Of a stretch of DNA of 64,000 nt, positions 35,901-42,709 are shown in pieces. Origin of the DNA: Aedoeadaptatus coxii (GTDB lineage Bacteria > Bacillota > Clostridia > Tissierellales > Peptoniphilaceae); NCBI RefSeq assembly GCF_001553115.1, contig NZ_KQ960172.1, positions 22,011 to 86,010 of the forward strand, given 5' to 3'. The first letter of the stretch is position 1. Every line of letters starts with the position of its first letter. The position numbers were made by a program, and so were the translations under genes. The notes beneath the pieces were generated by a model. It was given only the letters and a program-made list of their open reading frames with translations, did not search any database and was not told where the DNA came from.

Positions 35901-36533
35901 AGCAGCTTTAATTGTGTTGTAAGCTTCACCGGTGATTCTAAAGTGAGGATTATCCTCATAAGGACCATAAACTTCTAGATTTACATTCTTCACAGCTTTA
36001 ACTTGGCTAGCATCTACAATCAAAGTGCCTTTCATACTAACCGTAGGTTCAAACCAAGTCTTGTCCATGTTTAGCGTGTATTCTGAACGACTTGCTACCG
36101 AATATAGGGGACCTGCAATATTAGTAGAGCTGTTATTTTCAACATAATTTTGATATGCTCCACTTAATTTTACCAAGCCTCCAGGTAATGCGGTCGCATT
36201 TTGATATCCTTCCACTTTAATGCCTGGGCGACCTTCACCTTGACCACTAAGTCCGCGATAAAAACCATAGTCATTTGTAAAGTTATAGAATCCCGATGTG
36301 ATGGGAATACCATTTGTTTTTCCTGACAATTCAACTTCTTCAGAAGTAGATTTTGTTAATTGATACTTGCCCCATATAAACTGTTTCGGTTGAGTTTGTC
36401 TGATTCCTGCACTATTTTCAACATTTGTACCAAGATTAGCTGCTTCTGCAAAACTTTGAATCGGCATACTCGGTGCAAGCATTAATCCTGCCAGTGCTAG
36501 ACTAAGGGCTTTCTTTCGTGTGATTTTTTTCAT
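32901..36533 (-). CDS. Large ICE-borne coiled-coil surface protein with copper-amine-oxidase-N-like anchor
   Basis: A 1,210-residue secreted protein. The signal peptide (KKALSLALAGLMLAPSMPIQ) is followed by a unique N-terminal domain (about 30-245) and Rib/long-type Ig-like segments (about 250-450). A coiled coil of about 560 residues contains two copies of a 239-residue repeat. The C-terminal 140 residues (TMLPLRYVANVLGADVDWN, then FVPLTDISRVF) are the copper-amine-oxidase N-like stalk domain, a surface-attachment module in anaerobic cocci. No LPXTG is present. AAGGAGG precedes the ATG. Likely adhesin or mating-aggregation factor. Confidence 0.8.
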   Translation of the reverse strand: MKKITRKKALSLALAGLMLAPSMPIQSFAEAANLGTNVENSAGIRQTQPKQFIWGKYQLTKSTSEEVELSGKTNGIPITSGFYNFTNDYGFYRGLSGQGEGRPGIKVEGYQNATALPGGLVKLSGAYQNYVENNSSTNIAGPLYSVASRSEYTLNMDKTWFEPTVSMKGTLIVDASQVKAVKNVNLEVYGPYEDNPHFRITGEAYNTIKAASKTEKGSYIEDVTAPQGTYPNDGEKDGYWYVYKGVKEEYNPEVSTSPSNKDDDIKGAIENLPEGATVDVMSKPERTAYTPEIKELTVKPGEKADLTQAVTNPKEGVKIVEKTSVDTSKVGKQTGAITVTLPAETKNAKAKITFKDQTTKEVDVPVEFKELSKDYGVTVNVKENVVKVVLNYVDESGKTVATKEMTAESGSTIKLTEIPELFGYELVSTEDIAVSEDGQAVTVKVKDLNAEIKSLEDQLKAKKGELDNLEEQLAAEKAKAEQDANKIAELEKAIADKKDEIDKLNKQIGDLDEVIKQLQDKLNELKGNLEDANKELAKSKADLENLKKELEAKISDLNDQIADKDAKGKDLEKQLADEKAKGDQDATKIAELEKAIKDNNDAKDALNKEKDALAKELADKEAKIAELEANAEKLEGDVKDLEQKVKDLVDGKAIDAETMKDLQEQLDKAKAENKKLADDLKALQDELNAKIKELEEQVKTKDQELADLKDQLAAEKAKAEQDANKIAELEKAIADKEAEIGKLNDKVGSQSELIKELQAKLDEMKKDLADANKNLLDSKSELDNLKKELANKIAELNDQIVDKDAKGKDLEKQLAEEKAKGDRDTGKIAELEKAIKDNNDAKDALNKEKDALAKELADKEAKIEELEGNAKKLEDNVRDLEAKIKDLIDGKAGDTDALKKAEDALAQAKADNAKLADEVKKLQESLKAEKEANAEKDKELSKLREEAKADPDSKLSELKKELKKELERADKVDRKRLSEKENKELDEAIKKAKDIFAKKDAKDDEVKQAIKDLKEALKPYENFIFDDKHINGLLGKNVKSLKDFIDKVEKAIGGTLLEEETISNDKEYTALKYVFMIDSNKYAQATNKDTKIYKMDVSPFIRNSRTMLPLRYVANVLGADVDWNHGTRTATFTKDGIEAKINIDEGKTIKVGGKSVDLSAKPEIVQDRIFVPLTDISRVFDVTNGNTEDGINQDIEWNKDNRTVTVHIAR
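33680..35165 (-). repeat. Two tandem ~717-bp coding repeats in the coiled coil
   Basis: The same sequence recurs with an offset of 717 bp (239 codons): for example the block GCGAGTTCTTTTGCTAAAGC begins at 33,964 and again at 34,681. In protein, QLAAEKAKAEQDANKIAELE and KAIKDNNDAKDALNKEKDAL each occur twice. Nearly identical stretches alternate with diverged ones. Confidence 0.8.
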
Positions 36534-36589
36534 TATTTCCTCCTTGGATAGTAACTAAATATTTATATTAAAAGGCTTACGCCTGAATA

Positions 36590-37087
36590 TTAGTTTCGAT
36601 CCATTCCTCGGTCTTTTTGTTTTAACTTATCTTCTTTGTTTACTGCCTTTTCTCGTAAATTATCACGAATTTCTTTTGCAGCATTATAGCGTTCTTCATA
36701 AGGTTTCCTGTCCCCTTCACGCTCTCGTTTTGCTTCTAAACCCTGATACGTTCTTTTAAGAACCTGATCAACTTGTTTAGTGTCTTTGGCGTGAAAGTAC
36801 AGTCGAAATTTTTCATCATCGATAGGTGCAACGGCAAATTGAATACCTTCTTTATCACAGGCTTTTACTAATTCTTCTTGCAAATCAGTTGAAATAACCT
36901 GCTCTTGATCAAGTTGACCATTCATTTGCTGTCGTTCCTCCCAAAGCTTCATGTCATCATACGAGGCTTTCTGTACTAGCGATGAATCGATATTTGTAAA
37001 TAGTTTTTTTGATAAATCAAGGAAAAACATTACTTTTCTTCTATCGTGTACACTATCAGCTATGCCTTCTTGGATGCCCATTCCCAT
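36590..37087 (-). CDS. PcfB-like (DUF3801) protein of the ICE
   Basis: About 165 residues from ATG at 37,087 (AGGTGA upstream; GTG at 37,099 and ATG at 37,081 are alternatives). The core KACDKEGIQFAVAPIDDEKF ... RLYFHAKDTKQVDQVLKRTY matches PcfB/DUF3801 proteins, which help relaxosome and coupling-protein interaction. The C-terminus is highly charged. It lies just before the surface-protein gene. Confidence 0.65.
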   Translation of the reverse strand: MGMGIQEGIADSVHDRRKVMFFLDLSKKLFTNIDSSLVQKASYDDMKLWEERQQMNGQLDQEQVISTDLQEELVKACDKEGIQFAVAPIDDEKFRLYFHAKDTKQVDQVLKRTYQGLEAKREREGDRKPYEERYNAAKEIRDNLREKAVNKEDKLKQKDRGMDRN

Positions 37088-37103
37088 GAGTAAGATCACC
37101 TAC

Positions 37104-37412
37104 CTACAAGTTAACGTTCGCTTCTTTCGCTGCTAGTTTTCTTTTGCTTTCCTCTACTGCGGATAAAAATTCTTTCCACATTTCTTCCGGATTGTCATAT
37201 GAGGCAAAGTCTAAACCAACAGTCCCTAGTGCCTTTTCGTAAATCTCCGGTTCAATATCGTTCCAAGAATCTTTCTTTTCTACTTCCTGTATAAACTCAT
37301 TTACCGGTAGAGGTTGCCATTCTTCATAATCCATTCCTTTAAACGATATACACCACTCCTTTGGGTTTTCAGAATTTTTAAAAACATTGTCTAACAGAAA
37401 ATCATTAATCAT
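37104..37412 (-). CDS. Hypothetical ICE protein
   Basis: A 102-residue acidic soluble protein (INDFLLDNVFKNSENPKEWC ... FKGMDYEEWQPLPVNEFIQE). AAAGGTG precedes the ATG, and it ends 16 bases before the PcfB-like start. No family recognised with confidence; accessory protein of the transfer or replication region. Confidence 0.6.
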   Translation of the reverse strand: MINDFLLDNVFKNSENPKEWCISFKGMDYEEWQPLPVNEFIQEVEKKDSWNDIEPEIYEKALGTVGLDFASYDNPEEMWKEFLSAVEESKRKLAAKEANVNL

Positions 37413-37477
37413 CTAAATTCACCTTTCCTACGTCGTGCAAAAGAAAAGCATTAGCTTTCCTCACTATCCATGCTATA

Positions 37478-37527
37478 CGGACAAATCGGACAAAACGGAC
37501 AAAAATCGGACAAATCGGACAAATTTA
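37478..37527. repeat. Five short direct repeats (CGGACAAA-type)
   Basis: CGGACAAAT/CGGACAAAA units of 9-11 bp follow each other five times between the stop of the sigma-like gene and the next gene. On the minus strand they read TTTGTCCGAT. Head-to-tail repeats in a non-coding gap suggest a protein-binding array. Confidence 0.7.
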
Positions 37528-37944
37528 AAAATAGCTCTTCGCATAGCGGTCGTGTATTTTACGAGCATAGCTTTCATCACTGCTTCCCATCTCTCCGGAT
37601 ATTCGCTTCCAACTTGCCTTGTCGATATATCGCCTTGTAAATACATAACGAACTCGATCGTCCTCTATCGTCGATATAAATGACTCGATTTTATAAAGAG
37701 ACTCTATTGATTTATTTAATCTTTGAGTTAAAAGCTTCCTCAGAGCAGTTGTATAATCAGTCTGTGTTTCTTTACCTCGGATAGTTATATGCATTTTTTG
37801 AAACGGAAAAGAGCTGTTCGAACCTATGACAGTATCGGTTACTTCATCGTCAAGCCTGCTCAAACGTTCCGATAATAATTTAATCTCCCGCTTTAAACAG
37901 TGATACTGACTCAATTGTTCTTTCGTTAATATCAAGTTTGGCAA
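37525..37944 (-). CDS. Phage-type sigma-like regulator (DUF1492/RinA-like)
   Basis: About 139 residues. An N-terminal coiled coil (YHCLKREIKLLSERLSRLDD) leads to a C-terminal sigma region-4-like helix-turn-helix (TIEDDRVRYVFTRRYIDKAS, then WKRISGEMGSSDESYARKI). This is the layout of phage late regulators of the RinA/ArpU/DUF1492 group. TTG at 37,944 is chosen because AAAGGAG lies eight bases upstream; ATG at 37,965 is possible. It overlaps the end of the preceding gene by about 65 bases. Confidence 0.6.
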   Translation of the reverse strand: MPNLILTKEQLSQYHCLKREIKLLSERLSRLDDEVTDTVIGSNSSFPFQKMHITIRGKETQTDYTTALRKLLTQRLNKSIESLYKIESFISTIEDDRVRYVFTRRYIDKASWKRISGEMGSSDESYARKIHDRYAKSYF

Positions 37945-38461
37945 TGTCCTCGCTCCTTTCGCCATAGCGCAATCCGACTGGTAAACGCATAAAGCGTTCG
38001 TCTGCCTCTTGTTTTTCTTCCATGCTTTGGTAGATCATTCTAAAATTTGCTCTTTCTTGAGCTATATTTTGCGATAAACAGCAATTTTGAAATCCTAATC
38101 TTCGAGCTGCTTCTGCCGTCATAGGATCTTCAGATTGTAGCCACTTCATAGCTTCAATTTCACGAGAAGCACCAAACCGTTGTATTGCTCTCTGGACTAT
38201 TTGCCACGCCTCAGACCAATCTTTATTCGGCAAAGATTTAGGACTGCACAACTCATAAATGTCGCTAATTGCCGGCGGAAACCTCTCGGTATTAATCCAA
38301 AATTCAATAGCGAGTCTTCTTTTTTCAGAATCCAGTACTGATAGTTTTCGATGCCATAATTCCATCATGGCGTGATCTGTTAAAAACTTATATTGCGGAT
38401 AAGCCGCTTTTAACACACTTAAACACTCGGCAACTGCCCTATCATCATTGCTAATTGTCAT
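37880..38461 (-). CDS. Helicase-loader-like replication protein (G39P-like)
   Basis: A 193-residue protein from ATG at 38,461 (GGAGGTG upstream). The N-terminal YPQYKFLTDHAMMELWHRKL ... LAIEFWINTERFPPAISDIY resembles the replicative-helicase inhibitor/loader domain of SPP1 G39P and related phage proteins. It follows the DnaD-like gene with a four-base overlap. With the winged-helix initiator it forms a phage-style replication module. Confidence 0.6.
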   Translation of the reverse strand: MTISNDDRAVAECLSVLKAAYPQYKFLTDHAMMELWHRKLSVLDSEKRRLAIEFWINTERFPPAISDIYELCSPKSLPNKDWSEAWQIVQRAIQRFGASREIEAMKWLQSEDPMTAEAARRLGFQNCCLSQNIAQERANFRMIYQSMEEKQEADERFMRLPVGLRYGERSEDIAKLDINERTIESVSLFKAGD

Positions 38462-38922
38462 ACCACACCTCCACGCCACTCATAAAAATCCGCCACCTCA
38501 TCGACAACCGTCTTAGGTGGATTGCTTACGTGATTCTGCTGATGAACAGGTAAAATTCTTTTCCATCCGTTCACCATAGACTGCTTTAGAACAGCGATCA
38601 TTTCTTTTTCACTCGATGTGATAGTCTTTAATTCTTCCAAGAAAAATGGCAACACAGAAGGTGTTACGGCTGCACCTAATTCTTTTCGATAGGCAATAAA
38701 ATTAAATAGCGTTTCTTGAAGTTCAGCATTTGTAGTAAAGAAAAATACAAGATTCGTAATTTCGTTGTCATCTGATTCTTCGTTTTTTTCGACTGAATTA
38801 ATTTTTTGATTTTCCCCGGCGGTTTCTTTATAGGGGTTATTTATACTATGTTTTAGATTAATACTTTCTTTATCTCTACTTTCTTTATTATATAAAGCAG
38901 TCTTTTTGACTGATTTGGTCAT
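38458..38922 (-). CDS. DnaD-like replication protein
   Basis: A 154-residue protein. After a variable N-terminus, residues about 65-135 (LFNFIAYRKELGAAVTPSVL ... ITSSEKEMIAVLKQSMVNGW) resemble the DnaD/phage replication C-terminal helical domain that ends in NGW. The ATG overlaps the stop of the winged-helix gene (ATGA) and there is no good RBS, so translation is probably coupled. Its 5' end lies in the iteron array. Confidence 0.6.
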   Translation of the reverse strand: MTKSVKKTALYNKESRDKESINLKHSINNPYKETAGENQKINSVEKNEESDDNEITNLVFFFTTNAELQETLFNFIAYRKELGAAVTPSVLPFFLEELKTITSSEKEMIAVLKQSMVNGWKRILPVHQQNHVSNPPKTVVDEVADFYEWRGGVV

Positions 38923-39000
38923 TCCGTTTGACTGATCTGGTAATTCAGTCTGACTGATCTGGTCATTCCGTTTGACTGATCTGGTAATTCATTTTGACTG
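38908..39000. repeat. Four 22-bp iterons spanning the junction of two replication genes
   Basis: Units at 38,908-38,929, 38,930-38,951, 38,952-38,973 and 38,974-38,995, plus a partial GACTG, each start GACTGATCTGGT or GACTGATTTGGT. Units alternate in their second half (CATTCCGTTT versus AATTCAG/AATTCAT). They lie in the 3' end of the winged-helix gene and the start of the DnaD-like gene, where phage-type replisome organizers carry their own origin. Confidence 0.85.
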
Positions 39001-39440
39001 TATGAATCCTCTGAGCAGTCATTTTGAAGACCTTGTTCATTCATTTTGACTTCTTCATTCTTTGGTACTGGATCATCTGGAGCTTGCTCATTCTCTTCAA
39101 AAATTATTTTTTCAATAACGTCATAGTGGAGTTTCAAATATCTCCTTTGTGGAAATCCATCGAACTTGATTGAAAGTATTCCCATATCTTCAAATTCTTT
39201 GAGTAGCCTGTATTGCTTCGATTGCGAGAATCCCGACATATTTTCAATTGAGCTGACCGTTTGGTAAAACCAACCTTCGTTATCGCCCTTTTTAGAAAAC
39301 ATTTCTTCTCCTTCCGCAAGAATGCTAAGCAGATAGGCTCTATCTAAGCCTAAAACTTTCAACACTCTACGGTTAATAGCAATAAATCCTGACCAACCTA
39401 AAAGTAATTGTTTAAGGCTGCTTTTCATAATAGGCTCCAT
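38919..39440 (-). CDS. Winged-helix replication initiator (phage replisome-organizer type)
   Basis: A 173-residue protein. Residues about 20-100 (AINRRVLKVLGLDRAYLLSI ... GWFYQTVSSIENMSGFSQSK ... LLKEFEDMGILSIKFDGFPQ) form a winged-helix domain as in RepA-N/phage replisome organizers. The C-terminus is low complexity and encodes the iterons. ATG at 39,440 (AAGGA) or at 39,428 (GGAG) may be used. It probably binds the 22-bp repeats inside its own gene to start ICE replication (inference). Confidence 0.65.
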   Translation of the reverse strand: MEPIMKSSLKQLLLGWSGFIAINRRVLKVLGLDRAYLLSILAEGEEMFSKKGDNEGWFYQTVSSIENMSGFSQSKQYRLLKEFEDMGILSIKFDGFPQRRYLKLHYDVIEKIIFEENEQAPDDPVPKNEEVKMNEQGLQNDCSEDSYSQNELPDQSNGMTRSVRLNYQISQTE

Positions 39441-39488
39441 TTGTTCCTTATTGATAAGCTAGTATGCTTCATATACAGAACCTCCTTT

Positions 39489-39809
39489 CTAAAATATGAA
39501 AGACTTTTCTAAGTCGTCCGCAAAAGAAATTAAATCATCGGGCTTTTTGTAGTGTGATACTCTCCAGTTTCTAAATTCTTTTTTTGAGAGTAATCCATAC
39601 TCGATAGCGTCATTGATCGTCGCTAAAGAATAAGCGTATTTTCCATACCATCTGTAAACCTCTTCATCATCTGTATAAAACCATGTTTTAGGTTCTCCAG
39701 GCACTTTGATCTTGTCGATCGAATCGTCGAGGATTAGGTTCTCTATAACCACATCGCCATAGTCGATTAAATCCCAATTTAATAAGTCATTTAAACAATA
39801 TGCCTTCAT
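39489..39809 (-). CDS. Hypothetical ICE protein
   Basis: A 106-residue protein from ATG at 39,809 with GGAGG upstream; an in-frame ATG at 39,845 reads through that RBS. The sequence (AYCLNDLLNWDLIDYGDVVI ... YRWYGKYAYSLATINDAIEY) is acidic and aromatic and predicted globular. No family recognised. Confidence 0.55.
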   Translation of the reverse strand: MKAYCLNDLLNWDLIDYGDVVIENLILDDSIDKIKVPGEPKTWFYTDDEEVYRWYGKYAYSLATINDAIEYGLLSKKEFRNWRVSHYKKPDDLISFADDLEKSFIF

Positions 39810-39994
39810 ATGACTTCCTCCAGTTCTTTTAAAGTTTCCTGGCATTTTTCTCTCGTCTCTCTCAGACTTGTCTTGATATTTTCGTTCCAGTTACATCGGC
39901 TATTTTTTAGGGCTAGGTCAATAGCAAAGATGACGCTAATAAGTTTCAGACGAATATGATTCGCTCTTTCTTGTGAAGTAACATTCATAGCCAT
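39806..39994 (-). CDS. Small hypothetical ICE protein
   Basis: A 62-residue helical protein (RANHIRLKLISVIFAIDLAL ... SLRETREKCQETLKELEEVI). It lies eight bases downstream of the excisionase-like gene and overlaps the next start by four bases, so it is part of the early operon. The RBS is weak. Function unknown. Confidence 0.45.
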   Translation of the reverse strand: MAMNVTSQERANHIRLKLISVIFAIDLALKNSRCNWNENIKTSLRETREKCQETLKELEEVI

Positions 39995-40001
39995 AGCGAC
40001 A

Positions 40002-40247
40002 CTATCTTTCTAAATAATCAATTAGTGCTTTTTTCGTGATGATTCTTTTTTGAGGAGTTACTTGTTTGTAATCAATCTCTCCGCTTTCCATGAGTCGGTA
40101 GAGTTGAGTTCTGCCTATACCGCTATAACGAGCAGCCTCTTTTACCGACAAGCCATACTTATTATTTTCAGCAAGTAAATTTTCTATATTTTCTAACTGC
40201 TGTCGAACAATAAACAGCTCATCATTTAATAGCATTTGTGCAGTCAT
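40002..40247 (-). CDS. Excisionase-family helix-turn-helix protein
   Basis: An 81-residue protein with an N-terminal helix (IVRQQLENIENLLAENNKYG) and a C-terminal MerR/excisionase-type domain (LSVKEAARYSGIGRTQLYRL then ITKKALIDYLER). Such proteins act as Xis or as early regulators. AAGGGAGAAGG precedes the ATG. It starts the minus-strand early operon, away from the divergent repressors. Confidence 0.7.
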   Translation of the reverse strand: MTAQMLLNDELFIVRQQLENIENLLAENNKYGLSVKEAARYSGIGRTQLYRLMESGEIDYKQVTPQKRIITKKALIDYLER

Positions 40248-40375
40248 TTCCTTCTCCCTTCTAATCTAAGAATTAATATGTTGCTCATAACTTCTCATTG
40301 CTAACCTAAAAAATAGTTATTGAACGAGGCAGAGGTGTTCGCTAAAAGCTAGATCTATTTTTACTAGAAAACATT

Positions 40376-40591
40376 TTAGCAACATTTTGTTGCTTTATCT
40401 TTAAAAAAAAGTTCTTCAATGCTAACTCCATAATAATTAGCTAGCTTAATTTTAATTTCATCTCTCGGAACTCTCATATCCGCTTCATAGTTATAAATAG
40501 CCTGTCTTGTTAATCCTAGGTCCTCGGCGACTTGTTCCAGAGATACTTTTTTTTGGGTTCTCAAACTTTTTAAACTTTCACCTAATGTCAT
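40376..40591 (-). CDS. XRE-family regulator (Cro-like)
   Basis: A 71-residue protein from ATG at 40,591 (GGGAGAAAAAT upstream); a longer frame runs into the divergent promoter region. It is one helix-turn-helix domain (LGESLKSLRTQKKVSLEQVA ... LGLTRQAIYNYEADMRVP). It faces the CI-like repressor across a 134-bp control region holding shared operator-like sites, the arrangement of a phage-style genetic switch. Confidence 0.8.
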   Translation of the reverse strand: MTLGESLKSLRTQKKVSLEQVAEDLGLTRQAIYNYEADMRVPRDEIKIKLANYYGVSIEELFFKDKATKCC

Positions 40592-40607
40592 ATTTTTCTC
40601 CCTTCTC

Positions 40608-40703
40608 GCAACGCATTGTTGCTTTGATTGCATTATAGGCTTGCTTCTTATATTTGTCAACAACTTGTTGAGTTTTTCTTGACTTTTTGTCAACGCTTTG
40701 TTT
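40608..40703. promoter_or_regulatory. Divergent control region with CAAC-N5-GTTG operator-like sites
   Basis: Two full dyads, GCAACGCATTGTTGC (40,608-40,622) and TCAACAACTTGTTGA (40,657-40,671), and a near match CAACGCTTTGTTT (40,691-40,703) lie between the Cro-like and CI-like genes. Another full site, GCAACATTTTGTTGC, lies at 40,379-40,393 in the end of the Cro-like gene. The spacing suggests repressor binding. Confidence 0.65.
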
Positions 40704-40725
40704 TAATTATAGACAGGAGGACAAC

Positions 40726-41382
40726 ATGAACAAAGATTTTAGCGATATTTTAAAGGAACTTCGCAAAGAAAAAGGTATGAATCAAGAAGAGTTGGCAGAG
40801 GAACTAAACTTGACACGTCAAACAATCAGTAATTATGAAAGGAAAGAGCGTGTGCCAAATAAAGAAACTTTTGAAAAGATTGCTGATTATTTTAATGTCG
40901 ATATGAACTATTTGTATGGTAAATCTAGTGTACGAAACGCATATGAAGCATCATTGAATCCTAAAATATCTAATACGCCGTCTAAGGATTTAATACAGCC
41001 CGTTTCTACTAAGCAGTATCCTTTAGTTGGAACCATCGCAGCCGGTGTTCCCATTCTTGCTCAGGAAAATATAGAGGAATACATTAGCCTGGATAAAAAA
41101 ATCAACGCCGATTTTTGTCTCAGGGTCTCTGGAGACTCTATGGTACTTTCTTATATTTTTGATGGCGATATTGTTTTTATCAGGCAACAACCTGACGTTG
41201 AAAATGGTGAAATCGCTGCCGTTCTTATCGATGATTCTACGACATTGAAAAAGGTATACAAACATGGAAATGACGTAGTTGAACTTCGAGCAGAAAACCC
41301 CAGGTATAAACCTATGCTTTTTGATCATCACTCAAACATTTCAATTATTGGTAAAGCAGTTTACAAATTAAGTAAGATATAA
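40726..41382 (+). CDS. CI/LexA-like repressor with S24 autopeptidase domain
   Basis: A 218-residue protein from ATG at 40,726 (CAGGAGG upstream). Residues 5-60 are an XRE DNA-binding domain; the C-terminal part is an S24/LexA-type domain with cleavage-site-like AAGVP, catalytic Ser in RVSGDSM and Lys in TTLKKVYK. It should keep the ICE integrated and be cleaved upon SOS induction, as in phages and SXT-like elements (inference from the family). It is divergent from the Cro-like gene. Confidence 0.9.
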   Translation: MNKDFSDILKELRKEKGMNQEELAEELNLTRQTISNYERKERVPNKETFEKIADYFNVDMNYLYGKSSVRNAYEASLNPKISNTPSKDLIQPVSTKQYPLVGTIAAGVPILAQENIEEYISLDKKINADFCLRVSGDSMVLSYIFDGDIVFIRQQPDVENGEIAAVLIDDSTTLKKVYKHGNDVVELRAENPRYKPMLFDHHSNISIIGKAVYKLSKI

Positions 41383-41397
41383 CTGATTTATAGTAAG

Positions 41398-41490
41398 TAA
41401 ATAAAAAAGCCCCCAGTCGATTGACTGGAGGCAAGCACCTTCGCATGAAGATACTGGTGACACATTTATCTTATCATGCGAAAGTGCCTA
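41398..41490 (+). other. Two structured inverted repeats before the integrase
   Basis: A hairpin GCCCCCAGTC/GACTGGAGGC (41,409-41,432) is followed by a longer interrupted stem: GCACCTTCGCATGA (41,435-41,448) with TCATGCGAAAGTGC (41,474-41,487), extended by AAGATA/TATCTT inside. The first could end the repressor transcript. The second has the look of a conserved RNA or protein-binding site. Confidence 0.5.
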
Positions 41491-41536
41491 TATCAAGATT
41501 TGTAAGACTTTACTTTCTTAGATATGAGGTGACATT

Positions 41537-42709
41537 ATGAAAAAAACAAAAAGAGCGAACGGTGAAGGTAGTATCTGGACTGAGATCCGGAATGGTCGCA
41601 CTTATTATAGAGGTGCCGCTGTCGTAGGCTATGAACTTGATGGCAAGCCTATTCGCAAAACACTTGGTAGCTTTGAAAGACAAGAAGTCGTGAAAAAGTT
41701 AAGAGAGATGCAAGTTCTTGTAGATAAAAATCTATTCATAGAGCCTTCTAAGAAGCCCTTTGCAGATTATTTCAAGGACTGGATTTTCAACCATAAGCAA
41801 AATAAGATAGCTGCTTCGAGTTTCGAAACTTATGAATCAGAGTATCGACTACGCATAAAGGATTCGAAGCTAGGGAAAATAAAAATGGAAAACTTGAATG
41901 TAACCAACTTGCAACAACACTTCAATGAACTTTCCATAAACTACCCCGTCACAACCGTTCAAAAATCTTACGATATTGTCAGGTATTGTCTTAACTATGC
42001 AGAGAAAGTTGAAGACATTTACAAAAATCCCATGAAGTTTGTGGAAATTGAAAAACGAAGAAAAACTCCCCCTAATCGCTCTATGCCAATGAGTGCATCG
42101 CAGCAAAAAATTTTTGTCAAACATTTGGACAATGATTACTATTTAGATAATTTTATCTACTGTGCTCTTGCAACTGGAGGACGCTTAGGAGAAATTACAG
42201 CTCTTTCTCGAGACGATCTTATCGGAAAAATTGTTCATTACAATAAGCAGTATAGAAATATTCCTCACATAACAAGTGACGGTCATCGTAAATGGAAAAA
42301 GGAAATTACCATTCCAAAGAGTGAAAAAAGTAATAGAGAAGTTCCTATTACCGATGCGACTCTTCTAATTTTTAAAAAGCAAATGCAAATCAACAAAAGA
42401 ATGGCTAATGATCCCGATAATAATTTCATCGACCGCAATTTGATTTTTTGTGATGAGAATGGTAATTACATCGAGAAGAAACGTCCTGCTAGACGAGTTA
42501 AGGCTATTTGTGAAAAAATAGGGCTTCCCCCTTTTACTTTTCATGAACTGCGCCACAGTTACGCTACACGCCTTTATGAGCAAGGGGTGCCAATTCGTAC
42601 TATACAACTTTTATTAGGACATGAGGACATTAGAACTACTGAAATTTATGTCACAGTTTTAGACGATCCTAAAAAATCCGCTGTCAGTATGCTAGATGGA
42701 ATCATATAA
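41537..42709 (+). CDS. int: Tyrosine integrase of the ICE
   Basis: A 390-residue integrase. The N-terminal AP2-like arm-binding region (GEGSIWTEIRNGRTYYRGAA) and SAM-like core-binding domain lead to the catalytic domain, with R in ATGGRLGEITAL, H-x-x-R in FHELRHSYATRLY, H in LLGHEDIRTT and the tyrosine in TEIYVTV. AGGTGA precedes the ATG. It lies 178 bases from the 3' end of tRNA-Leu, which fixes the element's integration site. Confidence 0.95.
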   Translation: MKKTKRANGEGSIWTEIRNGRTYYRGAAVVGYELDGKPIRKTLGSFERQEVVKKLREMQVLVDKNLFIEPSKKPFADYFKDWIFNHKQNKIAASSFETYESEYRLRIKDSKLGKIKMENLNVTNLQQHFNELSINYPVTTVQKSYDIVRYCLNYAEKVEDIYKNPMKFVEIEKRRKTPPNRSMPMSASQQKIFVKHLDNDYYLDNFIYCALATGGRLGEITALSRDDLIGKIVHYNKQYRNIPHITSDGHRKWKKEITIPKSEKSNREVPITDATLLIFKKQMQINKRMANDPDNNFIDRNLIFCDENGNYIEKKRPARRVKAICEKIGLPPFTFHELRHSYATRLYEQGVPIRTIQLLLGHEDIRTTEIYVTVLDDPKKSAVSMLDGII

